Source: an uncultured Salinisphaerales bacterium
GTDB taxonomy: Bacteria > Pseudomonadota > Gammaproteobacteria > Nevskiales > CAJXLF01
Direction of reading: 5' to 3'
Length of the DNA: 64,000 nucleotides
Assembly: GCA_913055805.1 (NCBI GenBank)
Contig: CAJXLF010000004.1
Coordinates: 124,001-188,000, forward strand
How positions within the stretch are numbered: the first letter of the stretch is position 1; each line of letters begins with the position of its first letter. The translations under genes were made by a program, and so were the position numbers. This document shows, piece after piece, positions 40,131 through 47,533 of the stretch. The notes beneath the pieces are model-generated. The model was given only the letters and a program-made list of their open reading frames with translations. It did not search any database and was not told where the DNA came from.

Positions 40131-40161
40131 GGCCGCGGCACGTTGCCGCGGCCTCTTTTTT
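40131..40161 (+). terminator. Rho-independent terminator after the DUF1329 gene
   Basis: A perfect 10-bp GC-rich stem GGCCGCGGCA/TGCCGCGGCC with a CGT loop is followed by TCTTTTTT. A weaker CCGCGGG/CCCGCGG hairpin precedes it near 40068-40091. Confidence 0.93.
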
Positions 40162-40181
40162 GTTCCCATAACCCCTCCGGT

Positions 40182-40200
40182 TCCCCCTGGCTAAGGGGGA
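40182..40200. repeat. Short C5/G5 REP-like palindrome, family B copy 1
   Basis: TCCCCCT (40182-40188) faces AGGGGGA (40194-40200). Its GGTTCCCCCT context is shared with the right half of the large inverted repeat at 49093-49223. The rest of the 297-bp gap before lpdA holds the terminator and no recognisable gene. Confidence 0.5.
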
Positions 40201-40353
40201 GGGTTTCTACAATAGCCGCTTACTGCCCCGTTGAATTCATGGACGGGTACTTTTCCTTGTCTGTGCGACTTATTTCCCTCGCCCGCATGCGGTAAGCTTT
40301 GCGTCCGGCGAAAGGCATAAAATGCCGTAAGAAACATCGGGGAATACAGCAAC

Positions 40354-41772
40354 ATGAGCGAAACTATCGAAACGCAAGTCGTCGTCCTGGGCTCAGGCCC
40401 GGGCGGGTACACCGCCGCCTTCCGCGCCGCAGATCTGGGGCTGAAAACCACCCTGGTCGAGCGTTATCCTTCACTCGGCGGCGTTTGTCTCAATGTCGGT
40501 TGTATTCCTTCCAAGGCCCTGCTGCATACCGCGCACATCATCCAGGAAGCCGGCGCCATGGCCGAGCATGGCGTGGCCTTCGGCGAGCCGAAAATCGATC
40601 TGGACAAACTGCGCGGCTTCAAGGAAAGCGTGGTCGGCAAACTCACCGGCGGCCTGGGCACCATGTCCAGGCAACGCAAGATCACCGTCGTGCATGGCGA
40701 AGGCCAGTTCACCTCCGACACCACCCTGTCAGTAAAGGGTGAAGACGGTGAGAAAACCATCAAGTTCGAAAACTGCATCATCGCGGCAGGTTCCGAATCC
40801 ATGCAGCTGCCCTTCCTGCCGGACGACGGGCGAGTCATCACTTCCACCGGCGCGCTGGAACTGAAAGATATTCCCAAGAGCATGCTGGTTATCGGCGGCG
40901 GCATCATTGGCCTGGAAATGGCCAACGTCTATGCCGTGCTGGGCAGCAAGGTCGACGTGGTCGAGCTGACGCCGGGCCTGATTCCCGGTGCCGACAAGGA
41001 CCTGGTGCGGGTGTTGGAAAAGCACATGAAGCCGCTGCTGAATAATGTGCTGTTGAATACCAAGGTCACCAACGTCGAGGCGCAGAAAAAAGGTCTGAAA
41101 GTCAGCTTTGAAGGGGACAAGGCGCCGGACGCGCTCACCTACGATAAAGTGCTGGTGGCCGTGGGCCGCAAGCCCAATGGTGGCAACATTGCAGCCGACA
41201 AGGCCGGGGTAAAAGTCGACGAACGCGGCTTCATTCCGGTGGATAAACAGCAGCGCACCAACGTCAAGAACATTTTCGCAATCGGCGATGTGGCTGGACA
41301 GCCCATGCTGGCGCACAAGGCTACGCACGAAGGCAAAGTGGCTGCCGAAGTTATCGCCGGTCACAAGGTGCAGTTCGACGCGCTGTGTATTCCCTCCGTC
41401 GTCTACACTCATCCCGAAGTGGCATGGGTGGGTAAAACCGAAGAACAGTGCAAGGCCGAAGGCATCGAAATCGAAAAGGGCAACTTCCCCTGGGCAGCCA
41501 ATGGCCGCTCACTGGGTATGGGCAACAGTGATGGCTTTACCAAGCTCCTTTTTGAAAAAGCCAGCGGTCGCATCATCGGCGGAGCTGCGGTAGGTCCGAA
41601 TGCCGGTGAGCAAATGGCCGAAATCGGTCACGCCATCGAAATGGGATCCGACATGGAAGACATCGGCCTCACCATCCACGCCCACCCGACCCTTTCTGAA
41701 ACCGTGGGCATGGCAGCCGAAGCGGCTGCCGGTACATTAACCGATCTCTACTTGCCCAAGCGCAAGAAGTAG
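40354..41772 (+). CDS. lpdA: Dihydrolipoyl dehydrogenase (E3)
   Basis: 472-residue flavoprotein that reoxidises dihydrolipoamide. FAD motif GSGPGGYTAAFRAADLG; redox disulfide in GGVCLNVGCIPSKALLH; NAD motif GGGIIGLEMANV; the C-terminal HAHPTLSETVGMAAEA with the catalytic histidine is intact. It is about 2.5 kb from aceEF, separated by the TetR and DUF1329 genes. It may serve both pyruvate and 2-oxoglutarate dehydrogenases. Confidence 0.97.
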   Translation: MSETIETQVVVLGSGPGGYTAAFRAADLGLKTTLVERYPSLGGVCLNVGCIPSKALLHTAHIIQEAGAMAEHGVAFGEPKIDLDKLRGFKESVVGKLTGGLGTMSRQRKITVVHGEGQFTSDTTLSVKGEDGEKTIKFENCIIAAGSESMQLPFLPDDGRVITSTGALELKDIPKSMLVIGGGIIGLEMANVYAVLGSKVDVVELTPGLIPGADKDLVRVLEKHMKPLLNNVLLNTKVTNVEAQKKGLKVSFEGDKAPDALTYDKVLVAVGRKPNGGNIAADKAGVKVDERGFIPVDKQQRTNVKNIFAIGDVAGQPMLAHKATHEGKVAAEVIAGHKVQFDALCIPSVVYTHPEVAWVGKTEEQCKAEGIEIEKGNFPWAANGRSLGMGNSDGFTKLLFEKASGRIIGGAAVGPNAGEQMAEIGHAIEMGSDMEDIGLTIHAHPTLSETVGMAAEAAAGTLTDLYLPKRKK

Positions 41773-41778
41773 CCCGTC

Positions 41779-42021
41779 ATGATCCGCATCCTGCTACTGG
41801 TGGCTGGCGCTATCGTCGTCGGCATGATGCTGCGCAAGTTCCTCGACAAGGGTGAAACCGTCACCCTGGAAGCCCGCACGGTACCCCAGTCCGATGAAGG
41901 TGTGAAAGAACTCCTCGGCCGCGGCAAGAAAATTGCCGCCATCAAACTCTACCGGCAAATACACAACGTCGGCCTCAAGGAGGCCAAAGAGGCCGTCGAA
42001 CGGCTTCAGCGCCAGGGCTGA
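41779..42021 (+). CDS. Small membrane-anchored protein with L7/L12 C-terminal-like domain
   Basis: 80 residues. A hydrophobic N-terminus (IRILLLVAGAIVVGMML) is followed by a segment, KKIAAIKLYRQIHNVGLKEAKEAVE, that resembles the factor-binding C-terminal domain of ribosomal protein L7/L12 (compare KKIxVIKxVRxxTxLGLKEAK). Such small fusions exist as uncharacterised proteins. It is only 6 bp after lpdA, so probably co-transcribed. Function unknown. Confidence 0.75.
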   Translation: MIRILLLVAGAIVVGMMLRKFLDKGETVTLEARTVPQSDEGVKELLGRGKKIAAIKLYRQIHNVGLKEAKEAVERLQRQG

Positions 42022-42144
42022 ATCACTCTCCCGTTCTTGCTCAAAGCATTGATTGGGCTATAGTGAAACTTCGGGCTTTCAATACTAATAACCGGGGTTT
42101 CTCGATGACGCATTTCCCACTTACGTTATTGCTATCTACTTATA

Positions 42145-42151
42145 GTTAGGC
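42145..42151 (+). other. attC right-end-like core GTTAGGC
   Basis: GTTAGGC fits the integron core site GTTRRRY and lies 5 bp before the ATG of the following small gene, the spacing expected at the start of a cassette. Upstream sequence does not give a clear matching left half, so on its own this is weak. Confidence 0.4.
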
Positions 42152-42155
42152 ACCT

Positions 42156-42575
42156 ATGAGAAGGCATTACTCGCGAATTCCAAAATTCTTATTGATTGCG
42201 TTAGCCGTTTACTGCCTGGCGAGCCTGGCACACTTCGCCCATAACGCAGAGTTTCTAGCCGACTATCCCAATTTACCGGCCTGGTTTACCCGCTCAAAGG
42301 TGTACCTCGCTTGGGTAGCTGTCACCGCTGTTGGCGCTTTGGGCACAATCCTCTTCATACTCCGGCTACGTCTCATAGGTCTACTCACCATTGCAGCTTA
42401 TGCCACGCTAGGTTTCGCCGGCCTTGATCACTATTGGGTAGCACCCGTATCGGCACATTCCATGGGCATGAACGTAACAATCTGGTTTGAGGTAGCAGCT
42501 GCTGGTGTGCTTCTGGCCGTAACACTTGCCATGCTGATTTCTTCCAAGCGACAGCCGGCGCCAGATGATGATTAA
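42156..42575 (+). CDS. Small multi-spanning membrane protein, unknown
   Basis: 139 residues with about four hydrophobic segments (near residues 10-27, 50-68, 72-90 and 108-130). No family was recognised. There is no ribosome site before ATG 42156; the gene begins 5 bp after a GTTAGGC core and ends at the start of an attC-like hairpin, a layout typical of integron cassettes. Codon use is visibly more AT-rich than in lpdA. Confidence 0.65.
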   Translation: MRRHYSRIPKFLLIALAVYCLASLAHFAHNAEFLADYPNLPAWFTRSKVYLAWVAVTAVGALGTILFILRLRLIGLLTIAAYATLGFAGLDHYWVAPVSAHSMGMNVTIWFEVAAAGVLLAVTLAMLISSKRQPAPDDD

Positions 42576-42632
42576 CAAGTCATTCAAACGGCACCGCCCT
42601 GATCGGGCAGCCCCTTAATTCCGGCGGCAGGC
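42570..42632 (+). repeat. attC-like element b
   Basis: Starts at the stop of the preceding gene with TTAACAAGTC, then ATTCAAACGG (42582-42591), a CGCCC/GGGC-type hairpin, CCCCTTAATTCCGGCG (42611-42626) and GGCAGGC where GTTAGGC would be expected. The two quoted blocks recur in the same order in element c, with 9/10 and 14/16 identity. Read as a decayed integron recombination site. Confidence 0.55.
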
Positions 42633-42647
42633 ATCTGAAGAATTTCC

Positions 42648-42980
42648 ATGGAATTTCTTAAGGTTTCAGGTCTATTTATTGTCACAGCAGTCGCTGAAAT
42701 TATCGGCTGCTATTTGCCTTACCTTTGGCTGAAGCAGGGGCACAGTGCCTGGTTGCTTGTACCAGCGGCTCTCAGCCTGGCCGCCTTTGTCTGGCTTCTT
42801 ACGCTTCATCCTCATGCAGCCGGTCGTGTATATGCTGCATATGGTGGCGTCTATATTAGTGTTGCCCTGTTCTGGTTGTGGGCTGTCGACTCAGTGCGTC
42901 CAACCGTCACCGATCTCATTGGAGTTGGGGTATGTTTGCTTGGCATGTTCATCATCATGTTTGGTCATCGTCATGCTTAA
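42648..42980 (+). CDS. ynfA: YnfA family (UPF0060) membrane protein
   Basis: 110 residues with four predicted membrane spans. Family features: [36 protein letters not shown] and a C-terminal [18 protein letters not shown]. YnfA proteins resemble small multidrug resistance transporters; function is poorly known. Here it is flanked on both sides by attC-like elements, so it can be read as one cassette. No clear ribosome site before ATG 42648. Confidence 0.9.
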   Translation: MEFLKVSGLFIVTAVAEIIGCYLPYLWLKQGHSAWLLVPAALSLAAFVWLLTLHPHAAGRVYAAYGGVYISVALFWLWAVDSVRPTVTDLIGVGVCLLGMFIIMFGHRHA

Positions 42981-43036
42981 TATGAAATTCAAGCGGGGCT
43001 GGCCTACAGGCCAACCCCTTATTTCCGGTGTTTGCA
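42978..43036 (+). repeat. attC-like element c
   Basis: Hairpin directly after the ynfA stop. ATTCAAGCGG (42987-42996) and CCCCTTATTTCCGGTG (43015-43030) repeat the blocks of element b; the centre GGGGCTGGCCT/AGGCCAACCCC forms a strong stem. It ends GTTTGC where GTTRRRY is expected. A terminator role is possible too, since TTATTT follows the stem. Confidence 0.55.
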
Positions 43037-43076
43037 ACTATCAGTGTCATAGATCCGGACAAGTCAGGAGACAAAT

Positions 43077-43433
43077 ATGCCAGTTTCACATTATGAAGGC
43101 GGTTGCCAATGCGGCGCCGTTAACTATGAAGTCGATGTGGATTTGGACAACACAGTCACTTGTAACTGCTCCCGCTGTCAGCGGATGGGTTTCGTGCTCG
43201 CATTCACGCCGCGCAATAATTTTCATCTGAAATCGGGTGAACGCGAATTAACAGAGTATTTGTTCAACAAGAAAGCAATTCACCACCTGTTCTGTAAGAC
43301 ATGTGGTATTGAAAGCTTCGCGTATGGCAGCATGCCAGACGGATCGCCTATCGTTGCTATCAATGCCAATTGCCTGGATGGGATTGAACCAAGAGAGCTG
43401 GAAAGCAAGCATGTGGACGGAAGAAGCTTCTAG
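43077..43433 (+). CDS. GFA/CENP-V family zinc protein
   Basis: 118-residue member of the glutathione-dependent formaldehyde-activating enzyme-like family. Zinc ligands are readable: GGCQCGAVNYEV, TCNCSRCQRMG and HLFCKTCGIESF. Most family members have no proven role; direct action on formaldehyde is not implied. AGGAGAC gives a good ribosome site. It lies in the cassette-like region and a second GFA gene occurs at 45440; the two differ too much to be recent copies. Confidence 0.9.
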   Translation: MPVSHYEGGCQCGAVNYEVDVDLDNTVTCNCSRCQRMGFVLAFTPRNNFHLKSGERELTEYLFNKKAIHHLFCKTCGIESFAYGSMPDGSPIVAINANCLDGIEPRELESKHVDGRSF

Positions 43434-43512
43434 ACCAGCAACTAACAAGGTACTGCGCCGTACAGTGGCAGGCGTGTTTGGTCGTCAGGCCCGGCAGGAC
43501 AGTTTTTGAATA

Positions 43513-43947
43513 ATGGCCGATACAATTTCGCCTAGACTGGCCACAATCGTAGAGGCCCTTCCACTTAGTCCCGGCATGCGTGTTTTAGAGATAGGCTGCG
43601 GCCCCGGGGTTGCTGCCCGAGCAGTTCTTCGGCGTATAGGCACCGGACAGGTTCTCGCCATTGATCGCTCACCTAAAGCTATCGCCCTGGCCATCGCGGG
43701 CTCTGCTACAGAGCTTGCGTCGAATCGTCTTGAGTTCCGCTGCGTTTCGATTGAAGACTTTGTTCTTTCCAACGGGGAGCAGCCTTATGATCTTGCATTC
43801 GCCATACGGGTCGGCGTGCTGGACGGTCGTCATCCAGCTAAAGGCCGCATGGCGCTCGACCGGTTACGGCAGGTGCTCGTCAAAAATGGTCGGGTGTTTA
43901 TCGACGGTGGTAATCCACTCAAAGAGGTTCCTTTAGATGTGGTCTAA
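43513..43947 (+). CDS. Class I SAM-dependent methyltransferase, short
   Basis: 144 residues. The SAM motif is VLEIGCGPGVAARAV, followed by VLAIDRSPKAIALA. The protein is shorter than the usual 180-250 and ends soon after the post-motif strand (NGRVFIDGGNPL), so it may be a compact cassette-type enzyme or a truncated one. Substrate unknown. It lacks a ribosome site and its stop sits inside an attC-like element. Before it, CTAACAAGG (43442-43450) may be the left half of another decayed site. Confidence 0.75.
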   Translation: MADTISPRLATIVEALPLSPGMRVLEIGCGPGVAARAVLRRIGTGQVLAIDRSPKAIALAIAGSATELASNRLEFRCVSIEDFVLSNGEQPYDLAFAIRVGVLDGRHPAKGRMALDRLRQVLVKNGRVFIDGGNPLKEVPLDVV

Positions 43948-44016
43948 GCATTCGCCCAAGGCCTGCTGCACACGGGGCGTACAGCTTTGCCCACACCTTT
44001 AACTCAGGCGTTAAGT
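43941..44016 (+). repeat. attC-like element e
   Basis: Begins GGTCTAAGCATTCGCCCAAG at the stop of the methyltransferase gene and ends TTTAACTCAGGCGTTAAGT, where GTTAAGT (44010-44016) fits GTTRRRY. The TTAACTCAGGCGTTA segment is characteristic of Pseudomonas-type attC right halves. This is the best-preserved of the sites here. Confidence 0.6.
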
Positions 44017-44059
44017 ATTATGGCGGCTTGTCAACGGGCAAAATAACGAGGAGATAAAT

Positions 44060-44518
44060 ATGGAAAATGAAAATCTGGAATACGTTGGTTTTTGGCCAAG
44101 AGTCGGTGCAACACTTATCGACTCAATACTTATTTTGGTTATAACCCTTCCTCTTCTCCTGATGATTTATGGCGAACAGTATTTTGCTTCCGAATCCTTT
44201 GTTCAAGGACCAGCCGATGTAATCATTTCGTGGATTCTCCCTGCGGTTGCGGTCATATGGTTTTGGTCCGCAATGCAAGCAACGCCGGGGAAAATGGCCG
44301 TTGGTGCAAAAATTGTTGACTCCAGAACAGGAAACATTCCCTCTACAGGCCAGTGGATCGGTCGTTACCTCGCCTATTTTCTGTCTGCTATCCCGCTTTG
44401 CCTTGGGTATATTTGGGTTGCATTCGATCCCAAGAAGCAGGGTTGGCACGACAAATTGGCCGGTACAGTAGTGGTACGGCTTAAAAATAGACAACCACAG
44501 AAAGTTGAGTTCGAATGA
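44060..44518 (+). CDS. RDD family membrane protein
   Basis: 152 residues, three to four membrane spans. The RDD signature is VGFWPRVGATLIDSILILVI with its Arg and Asp; later TPGKMAVGAKIVD and KKQGWHDKLAGTVVV are family-typical. Function unknown, transport suggested for some members. ATG 44060 has CGAGGAGA upstream. The DNA is markedly AT-rich: in 44101-44160 I count 24 G+C in 60 bases. Confidence 0.88.
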   Translation: MENENLEYVGFWPRVGATLIDSILILVITLPLLLMIYGEQYFASESFVQGPADVIISWILPAVAVIWFWSAMQATPGKMAVGAKIVDSRTGNIPSTGQWIGRYLAYFLSAIPLCLGYIWVAFDPKKQGWHDKLAGTVVVRLKNRQPQKVEFE

Positions 44519-44558
44519 GTCTTGGTCGGTCGACCTGTGACTTTGGTATCAACTATCC

Positions 44559-44975
44559 ATGAATAATAGTTTTGTCGTTTATAGGCGCGTGCGGTTCGGG
44601 GACTGTGACCCCGGAGGCGTGCTCTATACACCTCGAATCGGTTATTTCGTGGTCGAGGCGGTATTGGATTTTCTTGCGGATCGTCTTGGTGGGCCAGCTG
44701 AACGTAGAATCCTTGACCTGGGCATCTACCCGCCTGCTCGGGCGTTTTCCGTCGAATTCCTGAAGCCGATGGCATGGGATGATGAGCTTGAGATTCATGT
44801 GAGCGTTAAGCAGATGCGCACACATGCCATTTGTTTTTCCGTGCTGGGTTCAGTCGCCGGCGAAAGGACTTTCACAGCCGAACTCACCCAGGTATGTGTT
44901 TCTGCGGAAACGAGACGTCCTGTTACGATTCCGGAACCACTGCGCTTGGCGCTCAGTGAGGACGAATCAAGCTAA
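44559..44975 (+). CDS. 4-hydroxybenzoyl-CoA-type thioesterase (hotdog fold)
   Basis: 138 residues. The N-terminal RVRFGDCDPGGVLYTPRIGYFV carries the catalytic aspartate context of the 4HBT family; VEFLKPMAWDDELEI follows. Hydrolyses an acyl- or aroyl-CoA, substrate unknown. It stands alone among small accessory genes and is not part of the aryl polyene cluster 7 kb away. Confidence 0.85.
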   Translation: MNNSFVVYRRVRFGDCDPGGVLYTPRIGYFVVEAVLDFLADRLGGPAERRILDLGIYPPARAFSVEFLKPMAWDDELEIHVSVKQMRTHAICFSVLGSVAGERTFTAELTQVCVSAETRRPVTIPEPLRLALSEDESS

Positions 44976-44995
44976 TAAACGCTCTTTGTATCGCC

Positions 44996-45430
44996 ATGAT
45001 TGAAGGTTCGTCATACTCGGCCAGAACACACAGGGGTTGGAAATTGAGCACCGGTAAAAAGATCGGCCTGGGCATTGTTTTTGTCTGGTTCTTTTTCGGC
45101 GGTATCGGCCATTTTGTGATGACCGATTTCTTCGTGAGCATTGTGCCGCCATGGGTACCGTGGCCGGAGGCGGCCGTTTATGTCAGTGGTGTGTTTGAGC
45201 TGCTGGGCGCTTTCGGCATCCTGGTGCAGCGGTTTCGTTCACTCGCCGGCATCGGGCTTTGTCTGTTGACGCTGGCTGTGACACCGGCCAATGTGCATAT
45301 GTGGCTGCATCCGGAGCTGTTCCCGGATTTTCCTGAGCCGCTGCTCACTGTTCGTCTGGTGATTCAGGTTCTGTTCCTCGGGTGTATCTGGTGGAGCACC
45401 CGGCCGGTCGCTGTTAAATATGCCGCCTGA
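44996..45430 (+). CDS. DoxX-like membrane protein
   Basis: 144 residues with four predicted spans. FVWFFFGGIGHFVMTDFFVSIVPPWVPWPEAAVYVSGVFELLGA is split here as the DoxX-like motif (GxxHF, P, SGxxEL). ATG 44996 is used, but TTG 45044 is also possible and would remove a hydrophilic leader. Function unknown; some relatives are linked to oxidative stress. It is followed after 9 bp by a GFA gene. Confidence 0.8.
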   Translation: MIEGSSYSARTHRGWKLSTGKKIGLGIVFVWFFFGGIGHFVMTDFFVSIVPPWVPWPEAAVYVSGVFELLGAFGILVQRFRSLAGIGLCLLTLAVTPANVHMWLHPELFPDFPEPLLTVRLVIQVLFLGCIWWSTRPVAVKYAA

Positions 45431-45439
45431 GGAAAGCTT

Positions 45440-45901
45440 ATGAGTGAAGCGAATAACTGCCGTTGTGAATGTGGGCAAGTACAGTTCAATGTGACCGGTA
45501 CGCCGCTGATGCGGGGTTTCTGCCATTGCACGATTTGCCAGGCATTCAACGAGGCACCTTTTGCTGATATCACTCTCTTCCGGCCCGCCGACGTGATCAT
45601 GCCGGACGACACCGCTGTTGAATTCAGGGCTTATCGCCCACCCCCGGCTGTGCAGCGCGGCAAGTGCAGACAGTGCGGCAAGCCGGCGATTGAGAAGATG
45701 CATATCTTCCCTTTGCCGAAAGCGATTATTGTCCCGAGCCAGAATATTCGTGACGACGCCTTGTTGCCGGAACCCTCGATGCATGTTTTCTACAACAGCC
45801 GTGTAGCCGAGGTAGATGACGACCTGCCCAAATACAGCGGCTACCTGAAGAGCCAGCTGGCGTTCAGTCATAAGCTGATCGTTTCCATGCTGCGCCGCTG
45901 A
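45440..45901 (+). CDS. GFA/CENP-V family zinc protein, second copy
   Basis: 153 residues. Zinc-ligand motifs CRCECGQVQFNV, GFCHCTICQAF and GKCRQCGKPA are present. It is longer and distinct from the protein at 43077. Gene GC content is back to the window's norm. GAGGAAAG precedes ATG 45440. Probably co-transcribed with the DoxX-like gene. Function unknown. Confidence 0.85.
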   Translation: MSEANNCRCECGQVQFNVTGTPLMRGFCHCTICQAFNEAPFADITLFRPADVIMPDDTAVEFRAYRPPPAVQRGKCRQCGKPAIEKMHIFPLPKAIIVPSQNIRDDALLPEPSMHVFYNSRVAEVDDDLPKYSGYLKSQLAFSHKLIVSMLRR

Positions 45902-45932
45902 GTGGCCGGTATGAGTTAACGGGATTGTCCAG

Positions 45933-46304
45933 ATGAACGTGACTGCAGTGAGAACGTTCTGCCGTGCCTTTCCCGGCGCTCGGGAGAAGGATGCCGGCGA
46001 GCCTTCGAATGTGCGGGTCTATTATGTGGGCGACAAGTTCTTTGCCTACTTCAAGACCAGCGAGCCCGAGCGTTGGCGTTTCAGTTTCCGCACTACCCCG
46101 GAGCGCTTTCTGGAGCTGACGGATCAGCCCGGCATCAAGCCTGCGCGGTATATGCAGCGTTTCCACTGGGTGACGGTGGTAGACGTGGCCAACATGGATC
46201 CGGACTATCTGCGGGAATTGATTGAGTGGTCTTATGCCAATGCGCTCTCCCGTTTGCCGAAAAAGACGCAGAAGCAAATCGCCGAACTGACGCCGGCATC
46301 ATGA
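45933..46304 (+). CDS. MmcQ/YjbR family protein
   Basis: 123 residues. FPGAREKDAGEPSNVRVYYVGDKFFAYF and the C-terminal WVTVVDVANMDPDYLRELIEWSYANAL fit the MmcQ/YjbR-like family, proposed from structure to bind DNA, with no firm function. Its stop overlaps the next start as ATGA, indicating coupling with the LysE gene. Confidence 0.85.
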   Translation: MNVTAVRTFCRAFPGAREKDAGEPSNVRVYYVGDKFFAYFKTSEPERWRFSFRTTPERFLELTDQPGIKPARYMQRFHWVTVVDVANMDPDYLRELIEWSYANALSRLPKKTQKQIAELTPAS

Positions 46305-46918
46305 CCGCGACTCACTTCGCCGCCCTGTTCGGCACCATGTTCCTGCTCTCGGTCGTGCCGGGGCCGAGCGACTTCGCGGTGGTTACGCGCTCGGCGGCTT
46401 CAGGCTTCACACATGGGCTGATCATGATCGCCGGCATTATCTCGGCGGATTTCCTGTTCATTATTCTGGCCATGTACAGCCTGGCGGCGGCGGCCGATGT
46501 GATGGGCGAAAGCTTTGTCTGGATTCAGTACCTGTGCGGGGCCTATCTCATCTGGATGGGGGTGGGAGCTATGCGTTCGCAGCCGCAGATGCTGACCGGT
46601 GATGCCCCGCCTGAATACTCGCGCGCCTCCAGTTTCATGGGCGGGCTGTTGATTACCCTGGGCGACCCCAAGGCGATTCTTTTCTATATGGGCCTGTTGC
46701 CGGCCTATGTGAATCTGGCTGAAGCCGGTTTCAGGGACGCGCTTCTGATCATGCTGGCGGCAACGGCGGCCATTGTGCTGGCCAAGACCGGTTATGCCTA
46801 TCTGGCCGAGCGTGCCGGTCGTTTCTTCCAGAATACGGTGGCGAGAAAACGACTGGACAGGCTCGCCGGCGTTGTGCTGCTGGGCACCGGCGTGTTTCTC
46901 ATTATGTATCGAGCATAA
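46301..46918 (+). CDS. LysE family translocator
   Basis: 205-residue inner-membrane exporter with about six spans. The family signature LSVVPGPSDFAVVTRSAASGFTHGL is near the N-terminus, with GAYLIWMGVGAMRS and GDPKAILFYMGLLPAYV later. Substrate (amino acid, homoserine lactone or other) cannot be told. ATG 46301 overlaps the preceding stop; the longer in-frame version into the MmcQ gene is rejected. Confidence 0.9.
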   Translation: MTATHFAALFGTMFLLSVVPGPSDFAVVTRSAASGFTHGLIMIAGIISADFLFIILAMYSLAAAADVMGESFVWIQYLCGAYLIWMGVGAMRSQPQMLTGDAPPEYSRASSFMGGLLITLGDPKAILFYMGLLPAYVNLAEAGFRDALLIMLAATAAIVLAKTGYAYLAERAGRFFQNTVARKRLDRLAGVVLLGTGVFLIMYRA

Positions 46919-46942
46919 GTAGTTTGCTCTTAGGTTGGTTCC

Positions 46943-47461
46943 TTGCTTCGATTGCGCCCCGCCAACATTGAAGACCTTGCCTTGCTTCGGCACTGGGACG
47001 AGCAACCCCATGTGGTTGCGGCAGACCCCAATGACGACTGGGAATGGGAGACGGAGTTGCTGCACTTTCCCGCCTGGCGTGAGTGGCTGATTGCCGAGGA
47101 CGAGGCCAGTGGTGAACCGCTGGGCTTCATGCAGATTATTGATCCGGCCCTGGAGGAGACCCATTACTGGGGAGATATCGAGAATCATCTGCGCGCCATT
47201 GATATCTGGATCGGTGAGGCGAGGTATCTGTCCGTTGGCTATGGCACGGAGATGATGCAGCAGGCGCTGGCCCGCTGTTTCGCTTCGCCGGAAGTCAAGG
47301 CCGTGTTGATCGATCCGCTGGCGTCCAACACACGGGCGCACCGGTTCTATGAGCGCCTGGGCTTTCGTTTTGTAGAGCGTCGTCAGTTTGGTGTCGATGA
47401 TTGTTATGTGTACCGCCTGGACCGCGCGGCCTGGGAGCCAACAACGGGGCCGGACGAATAA
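46943..47461 (+). CDS. GNAT acetyltransferase, AAC(6')-like
   Basis: 172 residues. LRLRPANIEDLALLRHWDEQPHV opens the domain, IDIWIGEARYLSVGYGTEMMQQAL is the acetyl-CoA-binding region and DPLASNTRAHRFYERLGFRFVERR the C-terminal motif. The pattern resembles chromosomal proteins annotated as aminoglycoside 6'-acetyltransferase-like. Actual substrate is not predictable. TTG 46943 is the only suitable start seen. Confidence 0.82.
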   Translation: MLRLRPANIEDLALLRHWDEQPHVVAADPNDDWEWETELLHFPAWREWLIAEDEASGEPLGFMQIIDPALEETHYWGDIENHLRAIDIWIGEARYLSVGYGTEMMQQALARCFASPEVKAVLIDPLASNTRAHRFYERLGFRFVERRQFGVDDCYVYRLDRAAWEPTTGPDE

Positions 47462-47480
47462 ACATTGCATCCTGATCATT

Positions 47481-47526
47481 CCCTCCTATAGTTCAAGGGC
47501 TGACAAGAGAACGAATAATAGGAGGG
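47481..47526 (+). promoter_or_regulatory. Inverted repeat that includes the ribosome site of the M15 peptidase gene
   Basis: CCCTCCTAT (47481-47489) and ATAGGAGGG (47518-47526) pair perfectly over 9 bp around a 28-nt loop. The right arm contains the GGAGGG ribosome site 7 nt before ATG 47534. A possible promoter (TTGCAT 47465-47470, 16 bp, TATAGT 47487-47492) overlaps the left arm; if it is the only promoter, the left arm would not be transcribed and the repeat would act as DNA instead. Confidence 0.5.
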
Positions 47527-47533
47527 CTGAGTC

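Noticed and set aside
42995-43024. Hairpin after ynfA as a simple terminator
   Set aside because: It has a stem and T-rich tail, but its flanks repeat those of the element at 42570, so an attC-like origin explains more; both functions remain possible.
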